From Gambelia wislizenii (Eukaryota > Chordata > Lepidosauria > Squamata > Crotaphytidae): a DNA stretch of 64,000 nucleotides. The notes below the pieces were generated by a model. That model saw only the letters and a list, made by a program, of their open reading frames with translations. It had not been told where the DNA came from and searched no databases. The position numbers and the translations under genes are program-made. Numbering within the stretch: position 1 is the stretch's first letter; every line of letters starts with the position of its first letter. The stretch lies in assembly GCA_030847615.1 (NCBI GenBank), contig JAUMIR010000004.1, forward strand, positions 224,916,501 to 224,980,500, given 5' to 3'. Positions 10,571-22,790 of the stretch are shown here, one piece after another.

Positions 10571-11780
10571 TAGATCCTCTACTCAGTCACCATGGAGGTT
10601 TCTGTGATGGCTTCATTCTGACATCAGAAGTTCTGACCTTAGCAAAGGGATGAAAAACAGTGCATTGGGTGTGCAAGAGTGTGCAAGTAAAAGAGAAGAA
10701 ACGGATTCATAATATTTTTAGCCCCCACTCTAATCTAGCTGGGGAGTTGCAGTCCAGAATCCAGGCCATCTGGGGATTCTTGGAGTTATTATCAAAAAAT
10801 GATAGCATTCCCAAGCTTTGGGACAAAGGTCTAGAATCCCACAGAGAGCACAGGTCCTGGGAGGAAGAAAGAAGCAGCAGGCAAGGCAGCGGTTGAACAG
10901 TTCCCTTCTCATTGTCAGCCATTCACCTGAGAGCAGCCCCCTCCCCCTTGGTTTTTTTGGCAATAGAGACTTTATAGTATAGAAGCATCTGGCTGACATT
11001 ACATGAAACCAAGCTGTAACATGTAGTTTGAATCTCAGTGAAATAGGAAAGGCTCCTTTCTGAACAAACATGTTTAGAAGCAGAGTGCAAAGGGTCAAAA
11101 AACATACGTATCCAAGATGCTTTATGCTGTCCTTTGAGGATTTTATCTGATTTGCATAGTCTACAGAAATGAGCAATCAGCTCTAATGAATCATCCTTTC
11201 CAAGATGAAAGTAAATTAACCCTATTCCACTACTAATTTCTCCAGAGGCATACTTGGGTCCTGTTTGAAGGAATTCATATAATGAGAATTCTCACACTCA
11301 AAGTAAAGACCTTTCATTTTTCAATATAGGTTCAGCATCTAGTTTGTTTTTTGGGTGGGGGCAAGGGGTGTGAGTTTTGTTCTGTTGAGGATTTTGTGAA
11401 AGGATTTTGTAAGAAGAAAATTAAGACACACTGGGAACAACTAACAAAGAGTGATTGCAGATGTAATTATTTTTGCTAGCACTTTGCAGAAGCCATCACT
11501 GGAGACTCATGATGGCAGAAAGAATTTCCCTGAAAAATGGATGATAGAAAATCTTCTGAGATTTCATCATGTATTTTTTTTAAGCATATGTGTGTGTTTA
11601 ATGGGTAGAACTACAAAAATAAGACTTTACTTCTGGTTTTCTCCTCCTCTGGAGTCTATGTGAACCTGAGTTTTGTGAAGAGTTGAGTGTGGCTTCAGCT
11701 TCAGTTTCAGAACTTCTTTATTTACAAATTATCAAAAATGGCACTCCAATGTGCCAGAGACTGGCACTAAATTTATACCC
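10571..11780. other. Intron, nothing recognised
   Basis: Contains a weak GGAGTTGCAGTCCAGAATCC MITE-like scrap near 10742 but no gene or clear repeat. Confidence 0.45.
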
Positions 11781-11784
11781 ATTG

Positions 11785-12200
11785 AATCATATAATCATAG
11801 AGTTGGAAGAGACCAAAAGGGCCATCCAGTCTAACCCCCTGCCATGTAGGAATACACAATTAAATCATTCCTGACAGATGGCCATCCAGCCTCTGTTTAA
11901 AAACCTCCAAAGAAGGAGACTCTACCACACTATGAGGCAGTGTATTCCACTTCCAAACAGCTCTTACTGTCAGGAAGTTCTTACTAAGGTTTAGGTGGAA
12001 TCTCTTTTCCTGTAGTTTGAACCCATTGCTCAGTGTCCTAGTCTCCAGAGCAGCAGAAAACAAGCTTGCTCCAACCTCAGTATGACATCCCTTCAAATAT
12101 TTAAACATGGCTATCATGTCCCCTCACAACCTTCTCTTCTCCAGACTAAACATGCCCAGCTCCCTAAGCCTAATTAGGTACAATTGTTTCTTTCCTGGAA
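11785..12200 (-). mobile_element. CR1 LINE 3' end, minus orientation
   Basis: ATCATAGAGTTGGAAGAGAC, GGGCCATCCAGTCTAACCCC and CTGACAGATGGCCATCCAGC are the CR1 3' end read backwards. The minus strand still translates to a CR1-type C-terminal phrase (VESPSLEVFKQRLDGHLSGM). 5'-truncated, as usual for CR1. Confidence 0.9.
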
Positions 12201-13280
12201 ACTTGCCAGGCACCAGCCACAAATAGCTCATGGACTGACATTGAGAAACCACTAATCAGAGTAAGCACTGGTCTAGAACAACATGTAATAGAAATGATCA
12301 AACAGGAATCTTGTGTGATATAGCCCAGGATGTACTGTAGGACATGTATGTTGTTGGAAAAAAAATAGAAGCAGTTTTCAAAGTGATATCAAATTCACCT
12401 TCTACAGAAGTGGAAAGGTGGCAGGGAATTTCAACACAACCACATTTGACTCCAAAAGGGAGGACAAGAACTGGTAAAAGGAAAACTCATGGGAAACAAA
12501 TATCTCCAAAATACCTGGTGCTTACTGAAAGCCACAGTAATAGAGGTTACCCTAGAATGTGTAACATAGGAATGGAAAGAATATTCACAGTTATTCTTCT
12601 CCTGCCTAAAAAATGGCATTCCTGATTTGAAATGCAGGAACAGTTTTTCTCTGTAAACACACATGCTATATAGTGTTATGGAAAATGATTCTGCACAGAA
12701 ATATACATCCAGTGAATCATGGTACAACAAGGAGCTTCTGTTTACTGCATGGAAAGTAGCAATCTTGCACAAAAAAGTGGTTATCTGGAAACATTGTTTT
12801 TGTCCAAAGAGTTGTGACAAGACTTTCAGATATCCCTGCTTCTGCTCATTGCACTGCAACTCTCTGGAGGGAGGAGGCTGGACAAGTCATCCTTCAGAGC
12901 CCCACTTGCCAGCATCACAAAACTCCTTCCCTCCTTATAGCTGCCTGAATTTTAAGGTGGATTTTAGGGTTTGGATTGGGAGACTGAGTGACATCGTAAC
13001 AATGTGTCCAGTGCAGGATCTTGGCCCAAGGGGCTTACCACACTCCAAAGAAAATTGGCAAAGCAGCAGGAACGTTACATCTTTCCTGCTGCCTTATCGC
13101 ATGGCATTGGTGTTCTTCCAGTGTTCTTTTGTTCTGGTCCCAAGGGGGACCAAGGTAAAACTGTGTCTTTTGCAAGTGTTTTTTTTTTTTCTGGTTACCA
13201 AAAAGATGTGATTTTTACCTCAGTCCCCTATAGAACCAGAACAAAAGAACACCACCTCCACTCGATAAGTCATGGTGCTT
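12201..13280. other. Intron, no gene
   Basis: The 182-codon open frame at 12663-13211 has no splice signals, domain or homology that I can see and is treated as chance. A T-run and the inverted words TGTTCTTTTGTTCTGG / CCAGAACAAAAGAACA near 13119 and 13233 form a small hairpin. Confidence 0.45.
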
Positions 13281-13281
13281 T

Positions 13282-13580
13282 GCCACTTTTTTATTTTTAT
13301 TTTTATTTTATTTATTTATTTATACCCCGCTCTTCAGCCAGAAGGCTATCAGAGCGGCTTACAAATTATTTTAAGCAACAGCAATTTACACATCTACACT
13401 GCATTAAGCAGTTTCCAATGTGTATTAGCTAATTGCCCCCACAAGCTGGGTACTCATTTTACCGACCTACAAAAGGATGGAAGGCTGAGTGAACCTTGGA
13501 GCCCGCTGGAATAGAACTTGCAAGGTGGTGACTTGCAGTACTGGCATTTAACCACTGTGCCACCAAGGCTTTTCTTTGGA
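13282..13580 (-). mobile_element. Sauria SINE, near full length, minus orientation
   Basis: The minus strand starts with a tRNA-like head (GGTGGCACAGTGGTTAAATG as box A; AGTTCTATTCC as box B), then a body with GTACCCAGCTTGTGGGGGCA. It ends in the Bov-B-like tail GCTGAAGAGCGGGGTATAAA followed by (TAAA)n-like repeats. This head-body-tail order is that of Sauria SINEs, specific to squamates, and is the best single pointer to the organism. Two truncated copies lie at 25415-25577 and 40723-40876. Confidence 0.88.
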
Positions 13581-14394
13581 TAAGCTGTTGCTTTGTCACT
13601 TTTCTTCAGAGTGCAGTAAGACCCATAGTCTAACTCACAATATACCACAATATTAGCTTACATTTCCCCATTGGGCTTGCAAGAAGCCATGGAAAACAGA
13701 AGATCTGCCTAAATAGAATACAGGATTTGTATCAGAAGAGATAACAAACAGCAGCACACACACAGAGAGATAGATAGATATGCATTCATGCATGCATGCT
13801 GTGGAAGATTGCAAATAAGAAATCAGTGCTGCAGATTTTGCACTATGATAATATTAACTCCTGTTTCAAGATAAAACCAACTTTAGAGCAGAATTAACTC
13901 CTTATGGTAAAATTTTCTTCGGAGGTGAAGTATTTCCCTGTCATGATTAGTAGCTGTGGTGGTGGTTGCTTTGTATACACAGGACCGCATGCAGGAAATT
14001 GCAACAACAACAAAACCCCTGCTCTATTGCCCATGAAACCACAAAAATGTGAAATTATGATAGAGGCTAAATGTTATCTTCCTTTCCCTACCTGATTTTG
14101 ACATTATTATTGAGATGAGAATGAACCATAGTTAGCTTAAGTGTGGCATAGTTCCACTTTCCCATTCATTTCAGCAGGGAAAAATCAGTACACTGACAAC
14201 CCAGTACATTAATTTTAAAAAATAGGATGTTGGGATGAAGTACCAAAGGACAATTGAATTGCAGAATGTGTAGGAATATCACAGCCACATTGATGCCTCT
14301 GATTGATGCATTGACATGAGAGGATGCTTTCTCTTGACTGTGGTATCCTCTCACACATGCTACATAAGAGACAGGAAGATGGTCCCCTGTGGTT

Positions 14395-14500
14395 TAGGTC
14401 AGTGACAGAACTAGGGGGAATTCAGAGAGGCTGACCGTACCAGGTGACACCGTTGGGAGAGGGGTGACATCAACCTTAGTGATGCCACAAGTTTAGGTGG
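14395..14500 (+). repeat. Dispersed repeat, 'CAGGTGACACC' family copy 1
   Basis: GAGAGGCTGACCGTACCAGG, TGACACCGTTGGGAGAGGGG and TCAACCTTAGTGATGCCACA match the sequence at 49190-49280 in the same order. Confidence 0.6.
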
Positions 14501-14579
14501 GAGGGTGTGATAGAGGCCTGGGTGTTCTATTTTCTCACCTGTCCTCATGTCTGAATTTCTCTAAACTTTTATGTTTCAG

Positions 14580-14904
14580 ATCCTGGTGGTCCTGTGAAAC
14601 TGCCTTGTATGCCAGTCAAACTGTCGCCTCCACTACCTCCAAAGAAAGTCATGATCTGCATGCCCTTAGGGGGACCAGATCTCTCCCTCACATCCTATTC
14701 CACACAGAAGAGCTCTCAGCAACCATTGGCTTCTCATCACCACACGGTTTTGCCCTCACAGTTAGCAGCACATCAGCATCAATATGGCAGCCACAGCCCA
14801 CACTTGCCTTCTGGATCCAGCACATTACCCATTCACCCTTCAGGTTGCCGCATGATCGAGGAGTTGAATAAGACACTAGCCATGACCATGCAGAGGCTAG
14901 AAAG
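14580..14904 (+). CDS. PHACTR1: PHACTR1 internal exon (proline-rich, His/Gln-rich)
   Basis: The acceptor is TGTTTCAG and the donor GTAATG. The exon is 325 nt, enters in phase 1 and leaves with two bases (AG) of a Ser codon. The peptide reads [19 protein letters not shown], then [18 protein letters not shown], a His/Gln-rich middle ([19 protein letters not shown]) and the conserved end [30 protein letters not shown] and [14 protein letters not shown] are the signatures I used to choose PHACTR1 over PHACTR2-4. The region between RPEL motifs is thought to be largely disordered. The upstream exon may be either 2089-2256 or the cassette; both supply the needed G. Confidence 0.93.
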
Positions 14905-15224
14905 GTAATGGGGCATTTTGAATTGTCACTGTCTCCTTTCCAATACTACAAGAGAGAAATGGTGTGTGGAAAATGCATACATTTTAAGAAGTTAAAAGTC
15001 CCTTGTGAAAGTGTCTGTTGCCCCCATGCATTCCTTTGGTGAACTGGCAGTTGGTGAGGTGGCTATCTAAATGGCTGTTGTGGAAACAGGATGCTGGACC
15101 AGATGGATCTTTGATCTAATCCAGCAGGGTTCTCATTCTGAGCCCACAGACTCCACTCACGTAGCAGGCAGTGTATCTGCAATATTCACAGCTCTGGCCT
15201 TGCCACTTCTCCTCTGCCTCCTCT

Positions 15225-15912
15225 AGGACCAAGAGGTTGTCTAAATGGCAAAAGTACTCTTCATAGAATTTGAGGAGAATATGATTTGTCTTAATGAGAT
15301 CCTGCATAAGTCAGCTATGTTTGGAAAGAGGGGGGGGCAAAATCACCAAAAACTCTGAAGGAAAAGCCTTTGCGGCTTTTCCTGTATTTTTTAAAATGCC
15401 TTTGCAGCTTTTCCTGTATTTTTTAAAAAGCTCCGTGGGGAATGCACATACCTGATCGTTGGGACAACCAATTCGCTTTGGTGTGCATTTCCAATAAGAG
15501 TGGAAGTGCAAAGCTGATTGGTTGGATGTGTGCAGGGGGCAGAGCTTGCTAACAAGGCAAGCGCCCGGAACCACCATGTTGGATTTTTGCCATGGTGATC
15601 GTGTGCTGAAGTGATGAAACATACTTTTTTCTTTTTTCTGTTTATGTAGGTGGAATATCAAACTTTTGCTCCTTAGATATGCTTTTAAAAAATACTGTTC
15701 AGCAGCAGCAACTGGTGGGAATAAAAATGCAAGTAATTCATTCGCGCCTGCCATCTTGATTCACAGGCATGCCTGTTGGAATAATAAAAGCGGATAGTTC
15801 GCATGCCTGCGATTTTTCCAGAAATCCATTAAGACAAATAGAAGGTGCTGCAAATTGGCGTTAGTGCACCTCAATCTACATTTTTACCCCTCATGTAGAC
15901 AAGCCCCAGTTA
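15225..15912. mobile_element. hAT-like non-autonomous element ('TTGTCTAAA' ends)
   Basis: The left end GGTTGTCTAAATGGCAAAAG pairs with the right end CTCATGTAGACAAGCCCC. Inside are GGCTTTTCCTGTATTTTTTA repeated twice (15375 and 15411) and AAAGCTGATTGGTTGG. Related elements are at 24783-25015, 30765-31365 and 60515-61112. Confidence 0.6.
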
Positions 15913-16724
15913 TTCTGCCATTCCTCTGCATTTGGATCAGTCAAAATACAGAGATGAGGTAACTCTGCATGTTGAAGATCTCATGGTCATTTCCAGTAGT
16001 TTGACACAATTGTCAATGCCAGTGGTCTGACATGATAGAATTCAGCATCCTATCACCTGCCCTCAGAAGTGGCACACCTAGGAAAGCGGTTTGTATAGAA
16101 ACATAGCAGTTGGGTCTTTCTGAAGGCAGGTAATCATTACCATCAACATACTTTTAAAGGTAAACTTTTGGAGAGTGGAGGAGTGAAGTATGTTTCCCAT
16201 TTTAGTGCATAAAAAAAATCTGAGCAATCAAAAGATTGGTTAGCACTAGTCTATTTTGTCATGGAATATGGCTCATAATGATAATGATGCTACTAGTAAT
16301 GTTTTTACTCTCATCTCTTTTTTTCTTCAATAAACATTCAGTCATAATTATTTTTGTTAAGAAGGAAAGAGAAGAGCCAAGTTATGAACACACTAAAAAA
16401 CAGGGTGTACAAATTAGATAATTTCCATTGTCTTTCAGATAATTCCTTTTTGTATATGATAGGCTGTAGTAATTGGGGAGCCATTTCTCTAACACATCTA
16501 TGAAAACTATTTGATGTAAATCCATTTATCTGTGTTGCTACAAACTGAAACCATCGAAGCATGAAATACCTTGTATTACTTCCATTTTCCAGTTATATGT
16601 ATTTGTAAAATATTCTGCTTATCAAGCCTAATGGACTAGGCGTGATGGTGCTGTTGGTGTTAATATTTGTTGCAGTTGCTGTTACTGTCTTCATTTTCAA
16701 AAGGAGGAAGGGAGGGGGAGGGGG

Positions 16725-16965
16725 GAAATGGAGCAGCACCTTTAAGACTAACTGGTTTTGCATGAGCTTGGGTGGATATAAATCCATTTCTTCAGGTGTA
16801 GTAGAGAGTGAAGAAGTATCCAAAATAGTGGATTTATATCCACAAAAGCTCGTGCAAACATAAGAACCAGTTAGTCTTAAACTTGCTGCTACATTCCTTT
16901 CCCCCCTCCCCATCCTTTCCTTCTTTTTATTCTGCAAGAGACCAACACAGCTACTTCTTTGAAAA
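16725..16965. repeat. Palindromic dispersed repeat
   Basis: CTTTAAGACTAACTGGTTTT and GGATATAAATCCA at the left are mirrored by TGGATTTATATCCACAAAAG and ACCAGTTAGTCTTAAACTTG at the right. The end AGACCAACACAGCTACTTC is typical of the amniote repeat also seen at 7086-7580. Confidence 0.65.
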
Positions 16966-17204
16966 CTGTCTTCATTTGGTTTTTTACATTTATTGACAGT
17001 GGCAGTGGTGATGGCTAGTGATTATAATACTTAATAGCAGGTTTTAAATGAATTTGGACTGTGCTTACCATGTTTTTCTTCTGTGCAGCTTTTCTTCTGT
17101 GCAGCTACAGCATTTTGAAACAAAATAATGTGATTTAAAATAATTAAATATTAAGGGGATGGTGGAATTTATGCAGTAGGTCCATGTCAAAGGGTCCTTT
17201 TATC

Positions 17205-17410
17205 CATCTGGCCTTAAAAGACTAAGCAGGGTCAGTCCTAGTTGGTGCTTGGATGGGAAACCACCAACAAATACCAGGTGCTGTAGGCTATATTTCAGAG
17301 GAGGGAACTGGCAAAACCATCTTTGAGTATTCGTTGCCTAAGAAAACCCAGTGAGATTCATGGGGTTGCCATACATTGACAGGTGACTTGAAGGCGCACA
17401 CATACACACT
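17205..17410 (+). mobile_element. 5S rRNA-derived SINE
   Basis: ACTAAGCAGGGTCAGTCCTA, GGTGCTTGGATGGGAAACC and ATACCAGGTGCTGTAGGCT are the 3' two-thirds of 5S rRNA (internal promoter region). They are followed by a SINE body (GGGAACTGGCAAAACCATCT) and the tail GGTTGCCATACATTGACAGG then GACTTGAAGGCGCACA. The 5' third of 5S is missing or diverged. The tail resembles that of the tRNA-derived SINEs in this window, suggesting the same partner LINE. Confidence 0.85.
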
Positions 17411-17757
17411 TCCAAATACTACTTGTGGTGACTGCCATTTAATGAACCCAAAGGCCTTTATGGAAGGAAGACCCACTGAAGATCGGCCACCTGTTGGCAA
17501 CCACAGTCTAGTACTGCACATTGATGCCTCTAGTACTGCAGCCTAGCGCTAGACACATAAATAGGTAGCTTTATCCCGGCCCTACCCAACCTCCATGGAT
17601 ACAGTGGGCTGCTGAATAAAAGTATCTGCAACTCTCTATATCTGGCTGACCACTCTTGAAGAGAGAGAGCCAGATGGTCCTTTGATTTAGTCCTTAGTTT
17701 GAGAACATGAAAAGAGCCCTGCTGGATTGAGTCCATGTAGTATAGGCAAGGGAATTA

Positions 17758-17872
17758 TGCAGTCTTCCAGATCTTCTTGAACATCAACTCCCAGTAATCT
17801 TCACCATTGACTATGTTGCCTCAGGCTGATGTGAGATGCAGTCCAACATCTGGAGAGCTATACAATTCCCAC
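17758..17872. mobile_element. Short hAT-like MITE fragment
   Basis: CTTCCAGATCTTCTTGAACA...CATCAACTCCCAGTAA at the left mirrors GATGCAGTCCAACATCTGGA at the right. Copies are at 21944-22055 and 30363-30445. Confidence 0.55.
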
Positions 17873-17899
17873 CCAATCAAGTTCAATATCTAGTCGCCA

Positions 17900-17998
17900 G
17901 AAAAGCCTAGAAAAGTTACTTCTTTAGAGTGTGACTCCCACAATCCTCCTGCCAGCATGTCCACTGGAAATAGTCCAAAAGGACAACTTTTCCAAGCT
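17900..17998. mobile_element. Palindromic hAT-like MITE ('CAGAGCTTGG' type)
   Basis: AGAAAAGTTACTTCTTTAGA at the left and GGACAACTTTTCCAAGCTCT at the right are inverted copies. Confidence 0.55.
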
Positions 17999-18176
17999 CT
18001 GTTTCCTAGAAGCAATTATCCTGCTCTTAGAGTGTAGTTAGTAGTAGTAGTAGCAGTAGCAGTAGTGGTCACATGACTCATGTTGTGGCAGGCATGTCTC
18101 CTAACCTACATGTCCTGTTTTATTATTTTAAAAAATGTTTTATTTTTAAACAATTATTAACTCTTCTACTCCATTA

Positions 18177-18468
18177 CAGTGCGCCCTCAATATCCATGGG
18201 GGTTTGATTCTGGAATCCTCTGTGGATAGCAAAAACAGCAGATGGCTGAGTCCCATATTAATCAATGGGCACTGCTGTTTTAAGTATAGCAGCTGCCATT
18301 TTAGGTATGCAGCAGCACCATTTCAGGTATGGGCAGTTCCATTTTTGGTATGCACTGCCACCATTTTAGGTATGGGTGCTACCATTTTAGGTATGCAATG
18401 ACGATCCGTGGGTGCTTGAATTCACCGATATTGAACCTGCGGATATGGAGGGCCCACATTATCTGAAA
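18177..18468. mobile_element. Tigger/pogo-like MITE with internal minisatellite
   Basis: The ends CAGTGCGCCCTCAATATCCA and GATATGGAGGGCCCACATTA are inverted MER2-type termini. Inside, 18295-18400 holds about five copies of a CCATTTTAGGTATG(G/C) unit of roughly 20-27 bp. Confidence 0.7.
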
Positions 18469-18469
18469 G

Positions 18470-21250
18470 TTCAGTTAAGTCAATGCAAGCAACAGTAAAT
18501 TGCAACCAACCATCCTTCATGTCCCATGAGGTTCACCTGCAGGAATTACTTCCATGCACACAGGCTTTGGATTAATTGCTCAGTATAATCCCTTGCATTT
18601 TTAAAATATACATAACTTATTCTACCTGCTATGAGCTTTATCACCATAGGACTTCTAGGAGTATCTGTTCCCTCACAGCAACAGATGTTCCAGCAATAGA
18701 TGCTCCTATCTAATCTTGCAGTTACTAGGACACATGCATTATGGTTAATAAGCAGAAAGTAGACAATTTAATTTGCTTTTGTTTTCAACTCATGTTTGAA
18801 CATCAGCTGCCAAAGAGCTGAGCCTCCCATTTCAACAGGGAAGAGGCAAATTAATGGTGATATTATATTAGATTTGAAATTGGTCCATTTTAATTGAATA
18901 GCTAGTTTCTGGAGGAGGGGCACACATTCCAGCTTGCCACAAGATCACCCAGCAAGATTGCAGTCTGGTATCCTATGGAGTGTGTTGAATATCTCTAAAT
19001 TGAAATGTCTTCTCAATCCCCTCCATGTCTTCTCATGCACATACAGAGAGAGAGTGTGTGTGTTTTAATTGCTAGTCCTAACTAGATCTATGGAATCAAT
19101 TGCTGAATACTAAATTGGCGCTCATGTCTACACCACTAATTTTGTGGGTATACTCTGGGACTAGCAATAGGAATTCTGCCAGAGAGCGAGAGAGTAATAC
19201 TGTAGTGCATTATGGATCCTCACATGGCATTAAACAAGCCATGTGAATCATTATAGACAGCCGTCCCACCTGGTGGCATGAAGGTTTGTCACATACTTGT
19301 GAAAATCTTCTGTTCAGCATCCTTCAGTTTTTCAGTTACCGTATTTAAAATGAGGGAGCATTTTTTTCTAGCCTGCATAGATTCAGAAAAAAGATTTCAG
19401 CTATGTGAGGAAATATTCAGAAATCAAATCAAGGACAAGTACGTCCCTGTGCAGCTATCTACACAATTTTCAAGGCTAATATGCTGTGTCTGGCTGAACA
19501 TTCTAGCCGTCTAAAGCTATTGCCACTTCACCATTTTTCTTTCATTCCCTTCTCAGTGCTTTTTTTTTTTGGTCAAAGAATACCAACAAGGTTTTCAAGA
19601 ATCTTCATACCGCAAGCAGTGCAAAATGTCCAAATTAGAAATGGTACATAAATTCACTAAACATTGGAACATTTGGAATTTATTGGTTCAGTGCAGAAGG
19701 GAACAGAAATGACTTGATAGGCACACAGCCCCAGACTGTTCCCCATAAGCCCAGTGGAGTACTGTACATTTTGTACCACAACAGTATCGCAATGATTTCC
19801 ATTGTACTCACTATTGAAAATGAAGCCTATTAACTTAAGTCATCAGGAAATTAGAAAGCTGATGGCTGCTTCCTCTGAAAGAGCAGGCACTCTTTTCACA
19901 ATGCATGTCAACAAAGCAAAGCATCTGTAAAGCTGACACCTCATGATGCATTCCAGTTATTTTGCTTAGACAGTTCTCTGTTTTGGCAAATGTGCTAATG
20001 TCTTTAAGAAGATTAGTATAGATTTTTCAGATGAGACGTGCTTCCTTTTTAATGACATGCGTTGCTCAAAGCAGTGTCTCTTTTGGGTATCTTTGACAGC
20101 ATTGCCATTTATTGCTCTCCTTATCTCAAAAGAAATATAAAACATATTAAACACGCATATTGCAGTGTTGTGTCAAGCTTGAACTGATTTGAAACTACAT
20201 GTGCCTATGTGACATGTCGACCACACACAAAAATTACATAGCTTTAATCCTCAACACACAACTAGAGAGTAAGCCTGATCAAAGATGGTAGACATTACTT
20301 GAGTAAACATGCACTCCATATGTATGTAATATAATACAGTAGTTGAAAGTGCATAAGCCTTTTTAAGAAGATCAAAATGGTTAAGAACACAAACAGGCTG
20401 TTTTCATGTCTCTCACTTGAAAGTAAAGGTATGAAATGTACCTCATAATAGTGGCAAGCACTCTTATCAAAAGGAAACTGAGATATGTGAGGGAATAGAA
20501 AGTAGGGATAAATTCCATTTCATGGACCTCAGCCAGCCATGGTTAGGAGAAAATGACATCTTCAGTGCCATCCAACCAGGAATGCAGGCTTGCAGAGTGC
20601 AATCTGTTTATGGTGTGAGTGTGGGCACGTTTTTGGCCCTTAATTCATAACATTGTTAAGGTACACTAGATAGATGTCATAACATTGTTAAGGTACACTA
20701 GATAGAAAGATGCATATAAACTAGGTAGAATGCGCAATACCAAAGGCCCTGATTTACTAGAAAAGTTTGGGAATGGGATGTTTTTTTCTCACATTTGAAA
20801 TTTGAGATATAAAGTCATAATTGTTGGAAGTTACTCACCAATGTTTGTTACAAGTAACTTTAACCGGGAGGGGAAATAGATAGTCAGATTGACCTAGGTA
20901 TCTCTCTCTTCCTTGTAGATACAGTACAGTATATGGATTTCTATTCTGAGGCTGTATTTCCTTCCTGCTTTGTCTATGAGTGAGCTGGTTTTTCTGTCTT
21001 TGTCCTAGATGGAGACAGCCACACATGTCTTCTTTATAAGGGCTGCAAAAACTGCTCCTACACTCATGGAAACCAGCTTTAGGGGCATTTGCAAACTAAG
21101 TTGGGATTTCTCTTCTGATGTATCCTTGAATGATTTTCCAGAGCCAGTGACTGTTTCTTCTAATTACCAGCTCCTAGATTCTTTTTCTTTTTCTTTCAGT
21201 ATACACAAGTTCAGAATCTAATCGTTACACATAACTACTTTTAATAACTA
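18470..21250. other. Intron, no gene recognised
   Basis: About 2.8 kb of intron. It holds a small tandem duplication at 20643-20705 (36-bp period). No conserved splice-bounded peptide was seen. Confidence 0.5.
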
Positions 21251-21251
21251 A

Positions 21252-21591
21252 TACAGTGGGCCCTCAGAACCCATGATAGTTTGGTTCCAGGACCCCCCAC
21301 AGATACCAAAAATGTGGATGCTCAGGTCAGTAGTTAAAATTTAAAATTACCTGTGACTGGCTGCAACCAGGGTGAGAAGCGGCCCTGGGACAGTATCAAA
21401 GGAAACAGGAAGAATATTTGCCTGCCGCTCAGAGATTGCTGCCGCTGCTTCCGCTACTGCCCTGGGACCGCTTCTTGCCCTGGCTGCAGTCAATTGAATG
21501 TAAAAATAAATGAAAATATTTTTTTTCATTTCAATCTGTGGTTGTTCAAATCCACAGATACCAAACTTGCAGATATTGAGGGCCCACTGTA
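21252..21591. mobile_element. Tigger/pogo-like MITE with perfect ends
   Basis: TACAGTGGGCCCTCA at the left is the exact reverse complement of TGAGGGCCCACTGTA at the right, including the TA target dinucleotide. It lacks a transposase. The GC-rich middle at 21380-21490 contains a second inverted pair (GGCTGCAACCAGGG / CCCTGGCTGCAG). Confidence 0.85.
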
Positions 21592-21611
21592 CTTTTCTAT
21601 AATACTTACAA

Positions 21612-21722
21612 CCAATCCAGAGCTTGGGAAGGTTATTTTGTAGACTTTAGCTTCCAGAATCAGCAAGGCTCCTATTCTGCCCATTCTCAAAGTTGTCCTC
21701 AACATAACATTTCCAAGCTTTG
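21612..21722. mobile_element. Palindromic hAT-like MITE ('CAGAGCTTGG' type)
   Basis: CCAGAGCTTGGGAAGGTTAT at the left and AACATTTCCAAGCTTTGC at the right are inverted. Confidence 0.55.
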
Positions 21723-21943
21723 CAGGTGAACAGAACCAGTTGTGTGACAGATTGGAGAGATGTGAGTTTCATAATCATATGCCTAAAATAGCCTCTTGTT
21801 GAATGAGGACATGATTCCATAGATAGCCCAGAATATACCTGTCCATGCAGAAGACAGGCAACATGCTTCATGAGTGTATATTTCTTATTCTTTCAGATAT
21901 TGATTCCACAGAAGGGTTAACTGAACATTTTTATATTAATACA

Positions 21944-22055
21944 GGCACATTGGGTATGGGCAACTTATTACCCTCCACATACAGTATTGTTGGATTTCAA
22001 CTCTAATCAGAGGTGAAGTCTGATGGGAGTTGCAGTCTAATAAGGAGGGCCACAA
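21944..22055. mobile_element. Short hAT-like MITE fragment
   Basis: GTATTGTTGGATTTCAACTC and TGATGGGAGTTGCAGTCTAA form the inverted core shared with 17758 and 30363. Confidence 0.5.
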
Positions 22056-22197
22056 GTCGCTCACTCTTGAAACACAATGGACAAAACTATTTTACTCACT
22101 GCATCCATAACATTCATGGAAGTGTTTGTTCTTAAGATTGGATGTATGTGCTATTACATCTTAGATGTTATGTTGATTTTCAGTATTATCCATTGCT

Positions 22198-22790
22198 CTT
22201 TCTCTGGCTTTTCTTCGCAAACGAAGATTCAGGAAGGACTCATCCTGTGCTTTCTGCAAGCACGCTGATGACTAAAAAGGCCAATCTGAGATAAACAAGT
22301 CCGGTTACAGAAAGCACAGCAGAAGGTCTCCTTGGGTGATGTTTTTGGGTTGTGATTCTTTCTGCGTTGTCATTTCTCTTCAAAACTTGTTTGGCGTGAG
22401 TTCTCAAATAAGGCTGCAGCATTGTGGATAGTGCGTCTCCATGCCTCCCGATTAGAGGCCAGGGTGGACTATTGTTGGTGATCAGTTTGGCCGAGCCTGA
22501 GATGTTGTTTCAGGGAGTCCTTGTATCGCTTTATTGGAGTGCCCCTCTTACGCTGACCCATGGCGCGTTCACCCTAGAGTACTATTTTTGGGAGGCGATG
22601 GTCCTCCATCCTAAAAACGTGCCCTGCCCAGCACAGCTGTGTTCTCAATAACATGGCCTCGATGCTAGTGATCCCTGCTTGCTCAAGGACAGCAACATTC
22701 GTCACATAGTCAGTCCAGTGTATATTATCCATTGAGTGGCAATACAAATATGTAGGACAGTAGATTTTGTTAAAAAGAAACAAAGAATAG
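22198..22790 (-). pseudogene. LINE reverse-transcriptase gene, C-terminal remnant
   Basis: On the minus strand this encodes, with frameshifts, TNVAVLEQAGITSIEAMLLR, TQLCWAGHVFRMEDHRLPK and the RYKDSL...DHQQWS region, then a C-terminal Cys/His finger and a short 3' end. These are the phrases that follow the RT domain in a common animal non-LTR family. Copies of the last ~370 bp lie at 38320-38705 and 46285-46670 on the + strand. The clade (RTE-, Vingi- or L2-like) was not resolved. Confidence 0.75.

Noticed and set aside
12663..13211. 182-codon plus-strand open frame
   Set aside because: No recognisable domain, low-complexity stretches, and it runs into a T-run; consistent with chance.
13480..13580. 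Possible tRNA gene on the minus strand
   Set aside because: The box A/B-like words belong to the head of a Sauria SINE; no cloverleaf or anticodon arm can be drawn.
17205..17280. Possible functional 5S rRNA gene
   Set aside because: The 5' third is missing and it is fused to a SINE body and tail, so it is a retroposed derivative.
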